Counted from the stretch's first letter, positions 16,301 through 28,713 are shown. The stretch: 64,000 bases of DNA from Brachybacterium avium (GCF_002216795.1 NZ_CP022316.1:372001-436000), one strand, 5' to 3'. Notes: generated from the sequence alone by a model not told the origin. A program made the numbers and translations.

Positions 16301-17148
16301 GCCGCGTCCCACCAGTCGCCGGACTCGGGCACATCGGTCTGGTCGCCGAAGACCTGCGGGGAGGCGGGAGGCAGATCCGCGTACCAGTCGTAGAAGGACT
16401 GCATGGGGCTGCCGATGAGCTGATGGAAGCGGGCTCCGGAGGAGAAGGAGACCTGGCTCATCGCCGGGATCGGGGAGAAGCCGGTGGCCCGGTCGGGGCC
16501 GTACTCCTTGACGGTGTGGACATAGGCGGCGGCCACCATCTCCACCGCCTCGTCCCAGGAGGCGCGCACCAGACCGCCCTTGCCCCGGGCGCGCTTGTAG
16601 CGCATGGCCTTCTCCGGATCGGAGACGATCGCCTTCCAGGCCTCGACCGGGTCGTGCCCCGGGGCCTTCGCCTTCTCCTCGCGGTACAGCCGCAGCAGCT
16701 CCGAGCGCACATAGGGATAGCGCACGCGGGTGGGCGAGTAGGTGTACCAGGAGAAGGAGGCGCCGCGCGGGCAGCCGCGCGGCTCGTACTCGGGCTTGTC
16801 CGGGCCGACGGAGGGGTAGTCGGTCTCCTGAGACTCCCAGGTGATGACCCCGTCCTTGACGTAGACCTTCCAGGAGCAGGAGCCCGTGCAGTTGACCCCG
16901 TGGGTGGAGCGCACCACCTTGTCGTGGCTCCAGCGCTCACGGTAGAAGGAGTCCCCGCTGCGCCCGCCCACCTTGTGGGTCTCGCGGTTGTCCTCGCTGA
17001 TCTTCTCCGAGCGGGAGAACATCTTGCGCGCGCCGATCAGGGCATCGAACAGCGGTGAGTCGATGCCGGGCGCCCCGCCGCCGGCGGGAGCGGACCGGGC
17101 CCCGCGATCCTGGGGCTGCTGCTGGTTCTGCTGGTTCTGGATGGTCAT
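13363..17148 (-). CDS. narG: Respiratory nitrate reductase alpha subunit
   Basis: The 1261-residue catalytic subunit, which reduces nitrate to nitrite at a bis-MGD molybdenum centre facing the cytoplasm. The N-terminal iron-sulfur motif is seen as HGVNCTGSCSWKVYVKDG followed by a later Cys in RGCPRGASFS. The molybdopterin fold and the C-terminal dinucleotide-binding domain (DNDWVEVTNRNGVVSARAVV) are present, and length is normal. Residues 1-30 are a Gln/Asn-rich then Gly/Pro-rich extension. The ATG at 17148 has AGGAGGAG at good spacing. It lies 64 bp downstream of narK. Confidence 0.97.
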   Translation of the reverse strand: MTIQNQQNQQQPQDRGARSAPAGGGAPGIDSPLFDALIGARKMFSRSEKISEDNRETHKVGGRSGDSFYRERWSHDKVVRSTHGVNCTGSCSWKVYVKDGVITWESQETDYPSVGPDKPEYEPRGCPRGASFSWYTYSPTRVRYPYVRSELLRLYREEKAKAPGHDPVEAWKAIVSDPEKAMRYKRARGKGGLVRASWDEAVEMVAAAYVHTVKEYGPDRATGFSPIPAMSQVSFSSGARFHQLIGSPMQSFYDWYADLPPASPQVFGDQTDVPESGDWWDAAYLIMWGSNVPLTRTPDAHWMTEARYRGQKVISVAPDYAESVKFADEWLAPHPGTDAALAMGMGHTILREFYVDQQVPYFEAYSKQYTDLPFLVQLERREDGTLLPGKFLVASEAGEHRTAEATTEHADFKPMLFDRARDGIATPNGTLGHRFSADGEGRWNLELGDLDPALSLLGHHEDVAEVLLPRFDTVGQGGRGDVPRGVPVRTIDGRLVTTVFDLLLAEYGVGREGLPGQWATGLDDAEALYTPAWQETITGVPGQAVARIAREFAQNAIDSGGRSMIIMGAGTNHWFHSDTIYRSFLTLTNLCGTQGVNGGGWAHYVGQEKVRPITGWSHLANALDWARPPRQMTQTTYWYMHSDQWRYDRFGADTLAATTGAGTFADMTTADAIALSQRLGWQPFYPQFDISSLDVADRAAEAGQETIPYLVDQLKSGGINFAAEDPDAPENHPKIWSIWRANTLGSSAKGDQYFFRHLLGVDSSATGEETPEHLRPKDVRWREDAPIGKVDLMLTLDFRMTSHTLHSDVVLPAATWYEKHDLSTTDMHPFVHSFNPAISNPWESRTDWETWSTIAERFSQLAETHLGTRKDVVASPLQHDSPGAMATPHGRVRDWKKGECEAVPGLTMPALVEVERDYTQIHAKYTSVGPLLEEKGMTTKGLTYDVTEFVEELGQLNGVHRTGPAAGRPKLVTDLHACEFILSLSGTTNGRMATEGFKTLEKRTGTQMHDLAAEHEGKRIHFADTKAAPVPVITSPEWSGSESGGRRYSPFTINVERKKPWHTLTGRQHYYLDHDWMLEMGEALPVFRPPLDMTALFGEKAIGEKDEGGKSISVRYLTPHNKWAIHSMYQENFFMMNLSRGGQNIWMSVQDAEAVGITDNDWVEVTNRNGVVSARAVVSHRMPSGTAFMHHGQERTVNVPLTERDGKRGGITNSLTRIMIKPSHLIGGYAQLSFAFNYYGPTGNQRDEVTMIRKRTAPVEY

Positions 17149-17212
17149 GGGGGCTCCTCCTGGGGGCGAGGGTGCGGATCGACGGTGACGGAGCGGGGCA
17201 GGGCCGGAGGGC

Positions 17213-18430
17213 CTAGGCGGCCGCGGGGACGCGCGCTCCACGGGCGATGAACAGGGTGACGACCACGGCGCCGAACGTCGCCACCAGCAGCATGGCGATG
17301 CCGGGCGCGTAGGTTCCGCTCTCGGCATGGATCGCGGCCATCACCAGCGGAGGTACGAAGCCGCCGAGCCCGCCGGCGGCACCGACGAATCCGGTGACGG
17401 AGCCGACGACGGCCGGGTCAGAGGTCTGGGCGACCAGCGCGAAGACCGCGCCGGAGCCGAGGCCCAGACCGGCGGCCATCACGATGAAGGCGACGGTGCC
17501 GATCGGCATCAGATCGGGTTGGAAGGTCAGGGCGAGGGCGGCCAGCCCGACGGCGACATAGGAGACCAGCAGGGTGTTGGCAGCGCCGAGCCGGTCGGCG
17601 AGGGTGCCGCCGAACGGGCGCATGATCACCGCGACGATCACGAAGCCCGCCATCCGGAAGGAGGCATCGGCCGCCTCGAGCCCGTACCAGTTCTGCAGCA
17701 TCGTGGGCAGGAAGACGGAGAAGGCGACGTAGCCGCCGAAGGAGAGGGCGTAGAGGTAGCACGCCTGCCAGGTCACCTTGAGCTTCATCACGGCGACGGA
17801 CTGATCGATGATGTTCTTGCGCGAGGGCTTCCAGGTGGGGGCGTCGCGCATGAACAGCCAGCCCACCACCGCGTAGGCGACCAGGGCGAGGGCGGTGAGC
17901 ACGAAGGGCGCGACGTCGCCCACCGACTTCAGCAGCGGCACGGTGGTGAAGGCGCTGATCGCGGTGCCGCCCATGCCCACACCGTAGAGGCCGGTGGCCA
18001 TGCCGCGCTTGGCGGGCGGGAACCATGAATTCACATACGGGACGCCGATCGCGAACGTGGTGCCCGCAATGCCGAGGAAGAATCCTCCGAGAAGCAGGGT
18101 CGAGTAGGTGTACTGACCGACGAATCCCAGAAAGAGCACCGGAATGACGGTGAGCAGGGAGACCAGCGGGAACATGAGATGCCCGCCGAAGCGATCGGTC
18201 AGCGCACCCATCACGATGCGTCCCAGGGAGCCCACCAGCACGGGGATCGCGACGATCAGGGACGCGTCGGTGGCCAGCCCTCGCTCGACGTAGACGGGAC
18301 CGAGGGGGCTCAGCAGGGCCCAGGCCCAGAAGTTCACGCCGAACCCGATAGTGACCAGCGCAAGTGCCTTCCATGCGCCGGCCGGGACGGTGGTGGACGT
18401 CGCCGTGGCGGCAACGGGGGACGTGGTCAT
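17213..18430 (-). CDS. narK: Nitrate/nitrite transporter, MFS NarK type
   Basis: A 405-residue major facilitator with about 12 hydrophobic segments. The nitrate signature glycines are seen in GGFFLGIAGTTFAIGVPYVN and in the repeat region FVIVAVIMRPFGGTLADRLG and AAGLGLGSGAVFALVAQ. It exchanges nitrate and nitrite or imports nitrate with protons; the sequence does not settle which. It is the first gene of the nar operon, so supply and reduction are co-expressed. The GAGAACC upstream of the ATG at 18430 is a weak ribosome site. A possible -10 (TAGGAT, plus about 18536-18541) lies roughly 100 nt upstream. Confidence 0.93.
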   Translation of the reverse strand: MTTSPVAATATSTTVPAGAWKALALVTIGFGVNFWAWALLSPLGPVYVERGLATDASLIVAIPVLVGSLGRIVMGALTDRFGGHLMFPLVSLLTVIPVLFLGFVGQYTYSTLLLGGFFLGIAGTTFAIGVPYVNSWFPPAKRGMATGLYGVGMGGTAISAFTTVPLLKSVGDVAPFVLTALALVAYAVVGWLFMRDAPTWKPSRKNIIDQSVAVMKLKVTWQACYLYALSFGGYVAFSVFLPTMLQNWYGLEAADASFRMAGFVIVAVIMRPFGGTLADRLGAANTLLVSYVAVGLAALALTFQPDLMPIGTVAFIVMAAGLGLGSGAVFALVAQTSDPAVVGSVTGFVGAAGGLGGFVPPLVMAAIHAESGTYAPGIAMLLVATFGAVVVTLFIARGARVPAAA

Positions 18431-18540
18431 CGATGGTTCTCCACGCTCGAGGGCGAGTACGCGCGGCGAGGACTGCTCGACGGCGCTGCGCGGGAACTCC
18501 CCGCACTGCTCCAGGGTCCCCGCCCTTGAGCGCCATCCTA

Positions 18541-18555
18541 GGGGACTTCGGTCCC
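18541..18555. promoter_or_regulatory. Inverted repeat upstream of narK
   Basis: GGGAC-TTCG-GTCCC next to a TAGGAT -10-like hexamer on the narK strand, about 110 bp before narK. It could be an operator or a leader hairpin. The rest of 18431-18679 shows a second palindrome, CGTGATCACG (18668-18677), but no FNR box and no gene. Confidence 0.3.
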
Positions 18556-18679
18556 GGATTACCTGCGTTCAGATGAACACGGACGTCTCCACGTCGGGAT
18601 TCCTCAGGTTTCCACCCGAAAACCGTCCGGGAACGAATTCAGCAATGTCGACGTCGCGATATTCATTCGTGATCACGCC

Positions 18680-19222
18680 TCATTCCGGGGCGTCAAGCTC
18701 CAGCTCCACCATCAGCTCCGCGGCGATCGTCTCGAGCGCCTCGCGGACCCCGTCCTCGTCCGCGTCGGCCGGCAGGCGCACCTCGGCCTCGGCCTCGAAA
18801 AGCATGCCGCCGCCCTCCGGTGCCTCCCGGGTCCAGCTTCGCAGCCCATCGATCGTCGCCCCCTGGGAGCGCAGCGCGGAGGACACCTCACGGACCATGC
18901 CGGTGCGGTCCTGGCCGAGCAGGTGCAGGCGCAATGCGCTGTGCGGAGCCGCATCGATGGGAGCGCCGGCGGCGGTCGCCTCCACGTCCAGCCCCACCTC
19001 GTCGGCCAGGACCGACAGCGCGTCAAGGAAGGATTGCGCCCGCTCATCGGGCACATCGACCTGCACGATCCCGGCGAACTTGCCGGCGAGCAGGGCGAGC
19101 TGGCTGTCGACCCAGTTCCCCCCGTGCTCGTCGACGGCGGCGGCCAGCGCGGCGACGAGACCAGGGCGGTCGTCTCCGATGGCGGTCAGCACGAAAGCGG
19201 TGGTCGGCGCGTGAGTCGTCAT
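18680..19222 (-). CDS. Tandem ACT-domain protein (GcvR-like)
   Basis: A 180-residue protein made of two ACT domains (about 8-80 and 95-175). Each begins with the typical ligand-loop pattern, seen as IGDDRPGLVAALAAAVDEHGG and LLGQDRTGMVREVSSALRSQG. The layout matches the GcvR-type regulator family, which senses small molecules such as glycine, but no DNA-binding domain is present and the partner is unknown. TACCCT sits exactly 6 nt before the ATG at 19222, so it is probably leaderless. Its neighbours are cimA upstream and narK downstream, both on the same strand. Confidence 0.8.
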   Translation of the reverse strand: MTTHAPTTAFVLTAIGDDRPGLVAALAAAVDEHGGNWVDSQLALLAGKFAGIVQVDVPDERAQSFLDALSVLADEVGLDVEATAAGAPIDAAPHSALRLHLLGQDRTGMVREVSSALRSQGATIDGLRSWTREAPEGGGMLFEAEAEVRLPADADEDGVREALETIAAELMVELELDAPE

Positions 19223-19228
19223 GGCCTC

Positions 19229-19234
19229 AGGGTA
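19229..19234 (-). promoter_or_regulatory. -10 element of ACT-domain gene
   Basis: TACCCT on the minus strand, 6 nt before the ATG at 19222, with no Shine-Dalgarno. Confidence 0.45.
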
Positions 19235-19272
19235 GCGTCAGGGGACGCCCGGGACCACGGATCCCGCCGGGC

Positions 19273-20897
19273 TCAGACCCCGGACTTGAACAACCCGAAG
19301 GTGTAGGCGTCGTAGATCGCCTCCCAGGAGGCTTCGATGACGTTCGGCCCCACGCCCACGGTCTGGAACTCCAGGCCGCGCCCGGAGGTGCGCACGAGCA
19401 CCCGGGTGGTGGCATCGGTGCCGTGATGGGCATCGAGGATCCGCACCTTGAAATCACGCAGTTCGAACTCGTCGACCTCGGGATGGCGCTCGCGCAGCGC
19501 TGCACGCAGGGCGAGATCCAGGGCGTTGACGGGACCGTTCCCCTCGGCGATCGCCACCTTGCGCTCATGCGCGCTCCCGACGCCCTGCTCACCGTCGGCG
19601 AGGAGCTTGACCGTCGCCTCGGACTCCAGGGTGCCGTCCCGGCCCAGCTGCGAGGTGGCCCTCCAGGACTCCACCGTCGAATAGCTCGGGACGCGGCCGA
19701 GCTGATCGAGCAGGAGCAGCTCGAAGGAGGCGTCCGCCGCCTCGTACGAGTAGCCCACCGCTTCGCGCTGTTTGATGGCGGAAGCCAAGCGCGAGAGCAG
19801 CTCCGGATCGCCGGCGAGGTCGAATCCGAGTTCCCGGCCCTTGAGCTCGATGGAGGCTCGACCTGCCATGTCGGAGATGATCATCCGCATGTCGTTGCCG
19901 AGCAGCTGCGGATCGGTGTGCTGGTAGAGATCCGGGTCCACCCGGATCGCGCTGGCGTGCAGACCGGCCTTGTGCGCGAAGGCGCTCGCTCCGACGTACG
20001 GGGCCCGCGGGTCACCGGCATGTTCACCAGTTCGCCGATCGCGTGGGCGATCCGTGTGGTCTCGGCGAGGGTGTCGACGGGGACCAGGTCCATGCCCATC
20101 TTCAGCTGCAGGTTCGCCAGCAGGGTGACCAGATCCGCGTTGCCGGTGCGTTCCCCGTAGCCATTGATGCAGCCCTGGACGTGGGTGATCCCGGAGCGCA
20201 CGGCGGCCATCGCATTGGCCACCGCACAGCCGGTGTCGTTGTGGGTGTGCGCGCCGAGCCGGGCGCCGCCCGCCCCCGCCGCGACGAGGCGGTCGCGCAG
20301 GTCCTCGATGATCTCGGTGACCTGGTGCGGGAGCATCCCGCCGTTGGTGTCGCACAGCACCAGCACTCCGGCACCGGCCTCGTGGGCGGTCACCAGCACG
20401 GAGGTGGTGTACGCGGGGTCGTGGAGGAACCCGTCGAAGAAGTGCTCCGCGTCGACGAACACCTCGCGGCCCTGCCGAACCAGGTGCTCCACGGTGTCCC
20501 GCACCATGGCGAGGTTCTCCTCGGCGGTGGTGCGCAGCGCCCCGATGACATGGCGCAGATCCGACTTCGCGACCAGAGTGATCGTCGGGGCGCCGGAGTC
20601 GACGAGCGCGGCGACCTGCGGATCCTCCGCAACGGGGACCCCGGCCTTCCGGGTCGCGCCGAAGGCCGCGAGCCGGGCATGGCGCAGTCGGAGCTCCCCC
20701 GCCGCGCGAGCGAAGAACTCGGTGTCGCGCGGGACCGCTCCGGGCCATCCGCCCTCGATGTAGGTCACGCCGAGGTCGTCGAGGTGGCGGGCGACGGCGA
20801 GCTTGTCGGCCACCGAGAGGGTCAGCCCCTCCTGTTGGGAGCCGTCGCGCAACGTGGTGTCGTAGAGGTGGAATGCGGGGATCGGGGCGCTCGTCAT
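19273..20897 (-). pseudogene. cimA: Citramalate synthase, frameshifted in this sequence
   Basis: Encodes (R)-citramalate synthase (pyruvate plus acetyl-CoA to citramalate), the entry to isoleucine that bypasses threonine. The N-terminal catalytic barrel starts FHLYDTTLRDGSQQEG and includes the metal site GAHTHNDTGCAVANA. After GELVNMPVT the frame is lost. The continuation PRAPYVGASAFAHKAGLHAS and the C-terminal LeuA-type regulatory domain, ending at 19273, are in another frame. One extra base near 20012 (VT becoming VDP) restores 541 residues, the normal length for this family. The gene lies 5 bp after ilvE in a serA-leuB-ilvE-cimA unit. A real lesion in such a gene would be surprising, so an assembly error is likelier. 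Confidence 0.85.
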
Positions 20898-20902
20898 CGC
20901 GG

Positions 20903-21994
20903 TCAGATCAGACGGGTCAGCCAGCCGTGACGGTCCGGGATCCGGCCGTACTGAATATCGGTGAGCTCCCTGCGCAGGGCCAGCGTGACCTCGCCGGAGC
21001 CTCCCTCCCCCACCGTCCAGGATCCCCCGCGCGCACGCAGCTCGCCGATGGGGTTGATGACCGCGGCCGTACCGGCGGCGAACATCTCGGTGATCTCGCC
21101 GCGGTCGACCTGGCGGAGCACCTCGCCCATCACCAGCTGCTGCTCGACGACCTCGAGGCCGCGGTCGGCGGCCAGGCGGAGGATGGACTCCCGGGTGACG
21201 CCCTCGAGGATCGAGCCGGTCAGTGAAGGAGTGAGCAGGCGGCCGTCAGCGGTGACCGCGAAGACGTTCATGCCCGAGAGCTCATCGATGCTGGAATGCG
21301 TCTCCGAGTCCAGGAACATGACCTCATCGGCCCCGTTCTCGGCGGCCTCCTCCTTCGCCAGCAGCGAGGAGGCATAGTTGCCGCCGCACTTGGCCGCGCC
21401 GGTGCCGCCGGCTCCGGCGCGCGCGTACTCGTCGGAGATCCACACCACGAGCGGCTGCACCCCGCGGGGGAAATAGGGACCTGCGGGCGAGGCGATCACG
21501 TAGTAGTCCACGCAGTGGGAGGCCCGCACCCCGAGGAACTCCTCACTGGCGAACATGAACGGACGCAGGTACAGCGACTCCTCGCTGGTCGCCTCGGGCA
21601 CCCACGGCTCATCGGCCGCGGTGATGGCGCTCAGCGATCCCAGGAAGTCCTCCACCGGCAGCTCGGGGAGCGCGAGGCGGCGGGCGGAGCGCTGCATGCG
21701 CTCGGCATTGCGCTCGGGACGGAAGGTCCACACCGAGCCGTCGGCGTGACGGAAGGCCTTCAGCCCCTCGAAGATCTCCTGCCCATAGTGCAGGACTGCC
21801 GCGGCGGGCGAGAGCTCCACCGGGCCGAAGGGCACGATCTCCGCCCCGCCCCAGCCGTCCTCGAGGGTCCACCGGGCATGGGCCATGAAGTCGGAGTAGT
21901 ACTGACCGAACCCGGGAGCGGCCAGGATCCGGGCACGCTCATCATCACCCACTCGACGAGTGGTGCTGGTCTGGGTGAAGTCGAGCGCGCTCAC
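20903..21994 (-). CDS. ilvE: Branched-chain amino acid aminotransferase
   Basis: A 363-residue class IV PLP transaminase that performs the last step of valine, leucine and isoleucine synthesis with glutamate as donor. The PLP lysine lies in GAAKCGGNYASS (about residue 200). The family motifs LHYGQEIFEGLKAFR and LRPFMFASEEFLGV are present, and length fits the BCAT type II family. The GTG at 21994 has GAGGAG at good spacing. It lies 49 bp after leuB and 5 bp before cimA on the same strand, consistent with one operon. Confidence 0.96.
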   Translation of the reverse strand: MSALDFTQTSTTRRVGDDERARILAAPGFGQYYSDFMAHARWTLEDGWGGAEIVPFGPVELSPAAAVLHYGQEIFEGLKAFRHADGSVWTFRPERNAERMQRSARRLALPELPVEDFLGSLSAITAADEPWVPEATSEESLYLRPFMFASEEFLGVRASHCVDYYVIASPAGPYFPRGVQPLVVWISDEYARAGAGGTGAAKCGGNYASSLLAKEEAAENGADEVMFLDSETHSSIDELSGMNVFAVTADGRLLTPSLTGSILEGVTRESILRLAADRGLEVVEQQLVMGEVLRQVDRGEITEMFAAGTAAVINPIGELRARGGSWTVGEGGSGEVTLALRRELTDIQYGRIPDRHGWLTRLI

Positions 21995-22043
21995 GGGGAT
22001 CTCCTCAAATCGGGGGCAGGGTCAGTCTGACAGGACCGGACGG

Positions 22044-23111
22044 TCAGCGTCCGGCGATCGCGGACACCAGTGCGTCTCCGATCTGGGCGGTTCCGCGCGC
22101 GCTGAGCTCCGCCGAGGTGGCGCGGGCGGCCAGGTCGTTCTCAACCGCGGCGCGGACCGCGGCGGCCGGCTCGAGGTGGCCCAGGTGGTCCAGCAGCAGG
22201 GCGACCGAGAGCACGGTGGCGGTGGGATCGGCGAGGTCCTTCCCGGCGATATCAGGGGCCGAGCCGTGGACCGGCTCGAACATCGAGGGGAAGGCACCGG
22301 TGGGGTTGATGTTGCCGCTCGCGGCCAGACCGATGCCGCCGCCCACTGCGCCGGCGAGATCGGTGACGATGTCGCCGAAGAGGTTGTCGGTGACGATCAC
22401 ATCGAAGCGGGAGGGATCCTGGACCAGGTAGATCATCATCGCGTCGACGTGGGCGTAGTCCACCTCGACCTCCGGGTGCTCGGCACCGACCTGTTCGACG
22501 ATGCGGCGGTAGAGGTGCCCGGCATGGACCAGCACGTTGTGCTTGTGGACCAGGGTGAGCTTCTTGCGACGACGCTCAGCCTGCTCGAAGGCGTAGCGGA
22601 CCACCCGCTCGACGCCGACGGCGGTGTTCAGGGAGACCTCGGTGGCGACCTCGAGCTCGGTGCCGGTGCGCAGCGAACCGCCGTTGCCGACGTACGGCCC
22701 CTCCGTGCCCTCGCGGACCACCACGAAATCCATCTGCCCCGGGTTCGCCAGCGGCGAGGTCACGCCCGGGAAGAGCCGGGTGGGACGCAGGTTCACGAAG
22801 TGGTCGAAGGCGAAGCGGAGCTTGAGCAGCAGTCCCCGCTCGAGCACTCCCGAGGGCACGCCCGGATCGCCGACCGCCCCCAGCAGGATCGCATCGTGCT
22901 CGGCCAGGGACGCCATGTCCTGGTCGGTGAGCGTCTCGCCGGTGCGGTGCCAGCGGCCCGCGCCGAGGTCGAAATCGGTGGTCTCGACGGTGACGCCGAT
23001 CGGCTCGAGCGCCGCCCTCAATGCGCGCAGGCCCTGGGGCACGACCTCCTGGCCGATGCCGTCGCCCTCGATGACGGCGAGCCGCAGAGTGCTGGGGGTG
23101 GGGGTGCTCAT
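22044..23111 (-). CDS. leuB: 3-isopropylmalate dehydrogenase
   Basis: A 355-residue NAD-dependent beta-decarboxylating dehydrogenase for leucine synthesis. Visible features are [18 protein letters not shown] at the N-terminus, the substrate-binding [30 protein letters not shown], the metal-binding [12 protein letters not shown] and the NAD loop [13 protein letters not shown]. The ATG at 23111 has GAGGAGG at good spacing; the longer frame to 23318 is antisense to the end of serA. It lies 34 bp after the serA stop. Confidence 0.96.
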   Translation of the reverse strand: MSTPTPSTLRLAVIEGDGIGQEVVPQGLRALRAALEPIGVTVETTDFDLGAGRWHRTGETLTDQDMASLAEHDAILLGAVGDPGVPSGVLERGLLLKLRFAFDHFVNLRPTRLFPGVTSPLANPGQMDFVVVREGTEGPYVGNGGSLRTGTELEVATEVSLNTAVGVERVVRYAFEQAERRRKKLTLVHKHNVLVHAGHLYRRIVEQVGAEHPEVEVDYAHVDAMMIYLVQDPSRFDVIVTDNLFGDIVTDLAGAVGGGIGLAASGNINPTGAFPSMFEPVHGSAPDIAGKDLADPTATVLSVALLLDHLGHLEPAAAVRAAVENDLAARATSAELSARGTAQIGDALVSAIAGR

Positions 23112-23145
23112 GGGGATTCCTCCTCGGCGGAATGCGGGACGGGGG

Positions 23146-24753
23146 TCAGTAGACGAGGTCGACGGCGTGGATGGAGCGGGCGTCGATGGCGGCGCCGAGC
23201 TCCTCGGCGAACTCGCGGTCGACGGACTCATCGAGGTCCAGGACGACCAGCGCCTCGGCGCCGCGGGCGCTTCCCGCCCGCGAGACCTGCATGCCGGCGA
23301 TATTGACGCCCGCCTCACCGAGTCGGAGCCCGTAGGTGCCGATGAGGCCGGGGCCGTCCTCGTAGCGGATGATCAGCAGGTGGTCGCTCAGCGGCACGTC
23401 CAGAGCATGCCCGAAGACTTCGGTGAGCTTGTGCTCCTGGTCCACCCCGCTGAGGGTGCCGGAGACGGTGACGACCTCGCTGTTGCGCAGGGTGCCACGC
23501 AGGCTGACGACGTTGCGGAAGCGCTCGGAGGACTCGTCGGTGACCAGCTGCACGTTGATGCCGCGCTCCTCGGCGAGGACGGGGGCGTTGACGTAGCTGA
23601 CCTGCTCGGTGACCACCGAGCGGAACACGCCGCGCAGCGCGGAGAGCTTGAGCGCGGTGACGTCGCGGGAGGCGATCTCGCCGTGCACCTCGATGTCCAG
23701 CACCTCGGGCAGCTCCCCCGCCAGCGTCGTGAACAGCTGGCCGAGCCGGTCCGCGAGCGCCACACCGGGACGGACCAGGTCATCGATCGCCCCGCCGGCG
23801 ACGTTCACCGCATCGGGCACCAGCTCTCCCGCCAATGCCAGGCGCACCGACTTCGCGACCGCGACACCGGCCTTCTCCTGCGCCTCGGCGGTGGAGGCCC
23901 CCAGGTGCGGGGTGAGGGTGACGTTGTCGAGGTCGAGCAGCGCCTTCGCGGTCTCCGAGGAGGCCGGCGGCTCGGAGGAGTACACGTCCAGTGCGGCGGC
24001 AGCGATCTTTCCGCTGGTGAGCGCCTCGTGGAGCGCCAGTTCGTCGATCAGGCCGCCGCGGGCGGCGTTGACCACGTGGAGGGACGGCTTGGCGAGCGCG
24101 AACTGCTCGGCACCGATCAGACCGGTGGTCTCGGGGGTCTTGGGCATGTGCACCGTGACCACGTCGGATTCGCGCATCAGCTCATCGAGCTCGACCACGC
24201 GGGCGCCGAGCTCGGCGGCTCGGGCGTGGTGGACATAGGGGTCGTAGGCGAGCAGCTCGACGCCGAAGGGCGCCAGACGCTCGGCGACCAGCTGGCCGAT
24301 GCGGCCGAAGCCCACCACGCCGACGGTCTTGCCCAGCAGCTCGACGCCGGCGAGCTGCTTGCGCTCCCACTTACCGGACTTCACCGAGGCGTCGGCGCGA
24401 CCGAGGTTGCGCAGCGACGCCAGGATCAGTGCGACCGCGAGCTCGGCGGCAGAGGTGATGTTCGAGGTCGGGGCGTTGATGACCATGACGCCCGCCGTGG
24501 TGGCGGCGGGCACGTCCACGTTGTCCAGTCCCACGCCCGCGCGGGCGACGACCTTCAACTGCTGGGCGGCGGCGTAGACCTCGGCGTCGACCTGGGTCGC
24601 TGAGCGGACCAGGAGCGCGTCGGCGTCCTTCACCGCCTCCAGCAGCGCGCCACGGTCGGTGCCGTCCACGCTCCTGACCTCGATCTCGGACCCCAGGACC
24701 TCGACGGTCGCGGGTGACAGCTCTTCGGCGATGAGCACGACAGGACGCGTCAC
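23146..24753 (-). CDS. serA: D-3-phosphoglycerate dehydrogenase
   Basis: A 535-residue type I enzyme for the first step of serine synthesis. It has an N-terminal substrate-binding part, the Rossmann motif [14 protein letters not shown], the catalytic region [11 protein letters not shown] and [15 protein letters not shown], an ASB domain (about 320-455) and a C-terminal ACT domain (about 460-535, [20 protein letters not shown]). Serine inhibition through these domains is known for the actinobacterial type. The GTG at 24753 has GGAGGAG 5 nt upstream. It heads a serA-leuB-ilvE-cimA unit, an unusual joining of serine and branched-chain genes. Confidence 0.95.
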   Translation of the reverse strand: MTRPVVLIAEELSPATVEVLGSEIEVRSVDGTDRGALLEAVKDADALLVRSATQVDAEVYAAAQQLKVVARAGVGLDNVDVPAATTAGVMVINAPTSNITSAAELAVALILASLRNLGRADASVKSGKWERKQLAGVELLGKTVGVVGFGRIGQLVAERLAPFGVELLAYDPYVHHARAAELGARVVELDELMRESDVVTVHMPKTPETTGLIGAEQFALAKPSLHVVNAARGGLIDELALHEALTSGKIAAAALDVYSSEPPASSETAKALLDLDNVTLTPHLGASTAEAQEKAGVAVAKSVRLALAGELVPDAVNVAGGAIDDLVRPGVALADRLGQLFTTLAGELPEVLDIEVHGEIASRDVTALKLSALRGVFRSVVTEQVSYVNAPVLAEERGINVQLVTDESSERFRNVVSLRGTLRNSEVVTVSGTLSGVDQEHKLTEVFGHALDVPLSDHLLIIRYEDGPGLIGTYGLRLGEAGVNIAGMQVSRAGSARGAEALVVLDLDESVDREFAEELGAAIDARSIHAVDLVY

Positions 24754-24817
24754 AGGAACTCCTCCGGTACGGATGGTTGGCGTCGCACGCATCCTCGGGG
24801 GCGACGGGTACGGGGAC

Positions 24818-24849
24818 AGCCTAGACCGCTGTCCGCCATGCGGTCCGCA
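24818..24849 (-). promoter_or_regulatory. serA promoter region with palindrome
   Basis: On the minus strand TAGGCT (plus 24818-24823) is a good -10. The 11-bp palindrome TGCGGTCCGCA (24839-24849) covers the expected -35 position and could be an operator. The transcript would have a leader of roughly 60 nt. Confidence 0.35.
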
Positions 24850-24873
24850 CAGTCAGGATGCGAGACGCACGAC

Positions 24874-24904
24874 GGCGGGTGCACCACGTCCAGGTGCACC
24901 CGCC
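24874..24904 (-). terminator. Terminator after ilvC
   Basis: Perfect 12-bp inverted repeat GGCGGGTGCACC/GGTGCACCCGCC with a 7-nt loop, 19 nt past the ilvC stop. There is no long U run. It separates ilvC from serA. Confidence 0.7.
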
Positions 24905-24923
24905 GCTGTGGGAGAGGCGTCGC

Positions 24924-28392
<3,469 letters not shown>

Positions 28393-28480
28393 CGGAACTC
28401 CTTCGTCGTCTCGGGCGGTGGCTTCAGCGGTGAACCGCACACATCCCCGTCCCCCGTGATCGTGGCCCGGCCGGGACACG

Positions 28481-28513
28481 AAAAAGCCCCTCCGCCTGGG
28501 GCTGGGGAGGGGC
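28481..28513 (-). terminator. Attenuator terminator in the ilvB leader
   Basis: On the minus strand an 8-bp perfect stem GCCCCTCC/GGAGGGGC is followed directly by TTTTT. It stands 31 nt after the leader peptide stop and about 90 nt before ilvB, so it is a rho-independent terminator placed to be controlled by translation of the leader peptide. Confidence 0.88.
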
Positions 28514-28544
28514 GCGGGTGACGTGCTCGTGAAACGAACGGGCG

Positions 28545-28583
28545 TCAGCCGCGCTCTGTAACTACGAGAATCGTCGTGTGCAT
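28545..28583 (-). CDS. ilvBN leader peptide ([12 protein letters not shown])
   Basis: A 12-residue open frame with four regulatory codons in a row, ATT CTC GTA GTT (Ile-Leu-Val-Val), ending 31 nt before the attenuator stem. ATT, GTA and GTT are rare in this GC-rich genome, which would make the ribosome more sensitive to shortage of charged Ile and Val tRNAs. The peptide is too short for standard gene finders. The ATG lies 6 nt after the -10 hexamer TATGGT, so its message is probably leaderless. Leader peptides of this kind control ilvBNC in corynebacteria and other actinobacteria. Confidence 0.85.
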   Translation of the reverse strand: MHTTILVVTERG

Positions 28584-28589
28584 GAGCTC

Positions 28590-28595
28590 ACCATA
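28590..28595 (-). promoter_or_regulatory. -10 element of the ilvBN attenuator transcript
   Basis: TATGGT on the minus strand, exactly 6 nt before the leader peptide ATG. No convincing -35 is seen. The rest of the interval to 28713 shows nothing else. Confidence 0.5.
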
Positions 28596-28713
28596 GCCTG
28601 CGGGAGCGGGAACGCCCGCCGAGTCCAGCATGCGGACTTCGCGGCGTGCGCGCGCACCGCTGCGCCCGGCCCCGGGGAGGGACGGACGCGGCGGTGCGGG
28701 TCGGCGATCACCG

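Noticed and set aside
13477-17058. A 1193-residue open frame on the plus strand opposite narG
   Set aside because: Same antisense effect of GC-rich coding DNA; narG on the minus strand has full domain support.
20012-20014. Programmed ribosomal frameshift in cimA
   Set aside because: There is no slippery heptamer or following stem that would justify it, and four other genes have the same kind of one-base loss.
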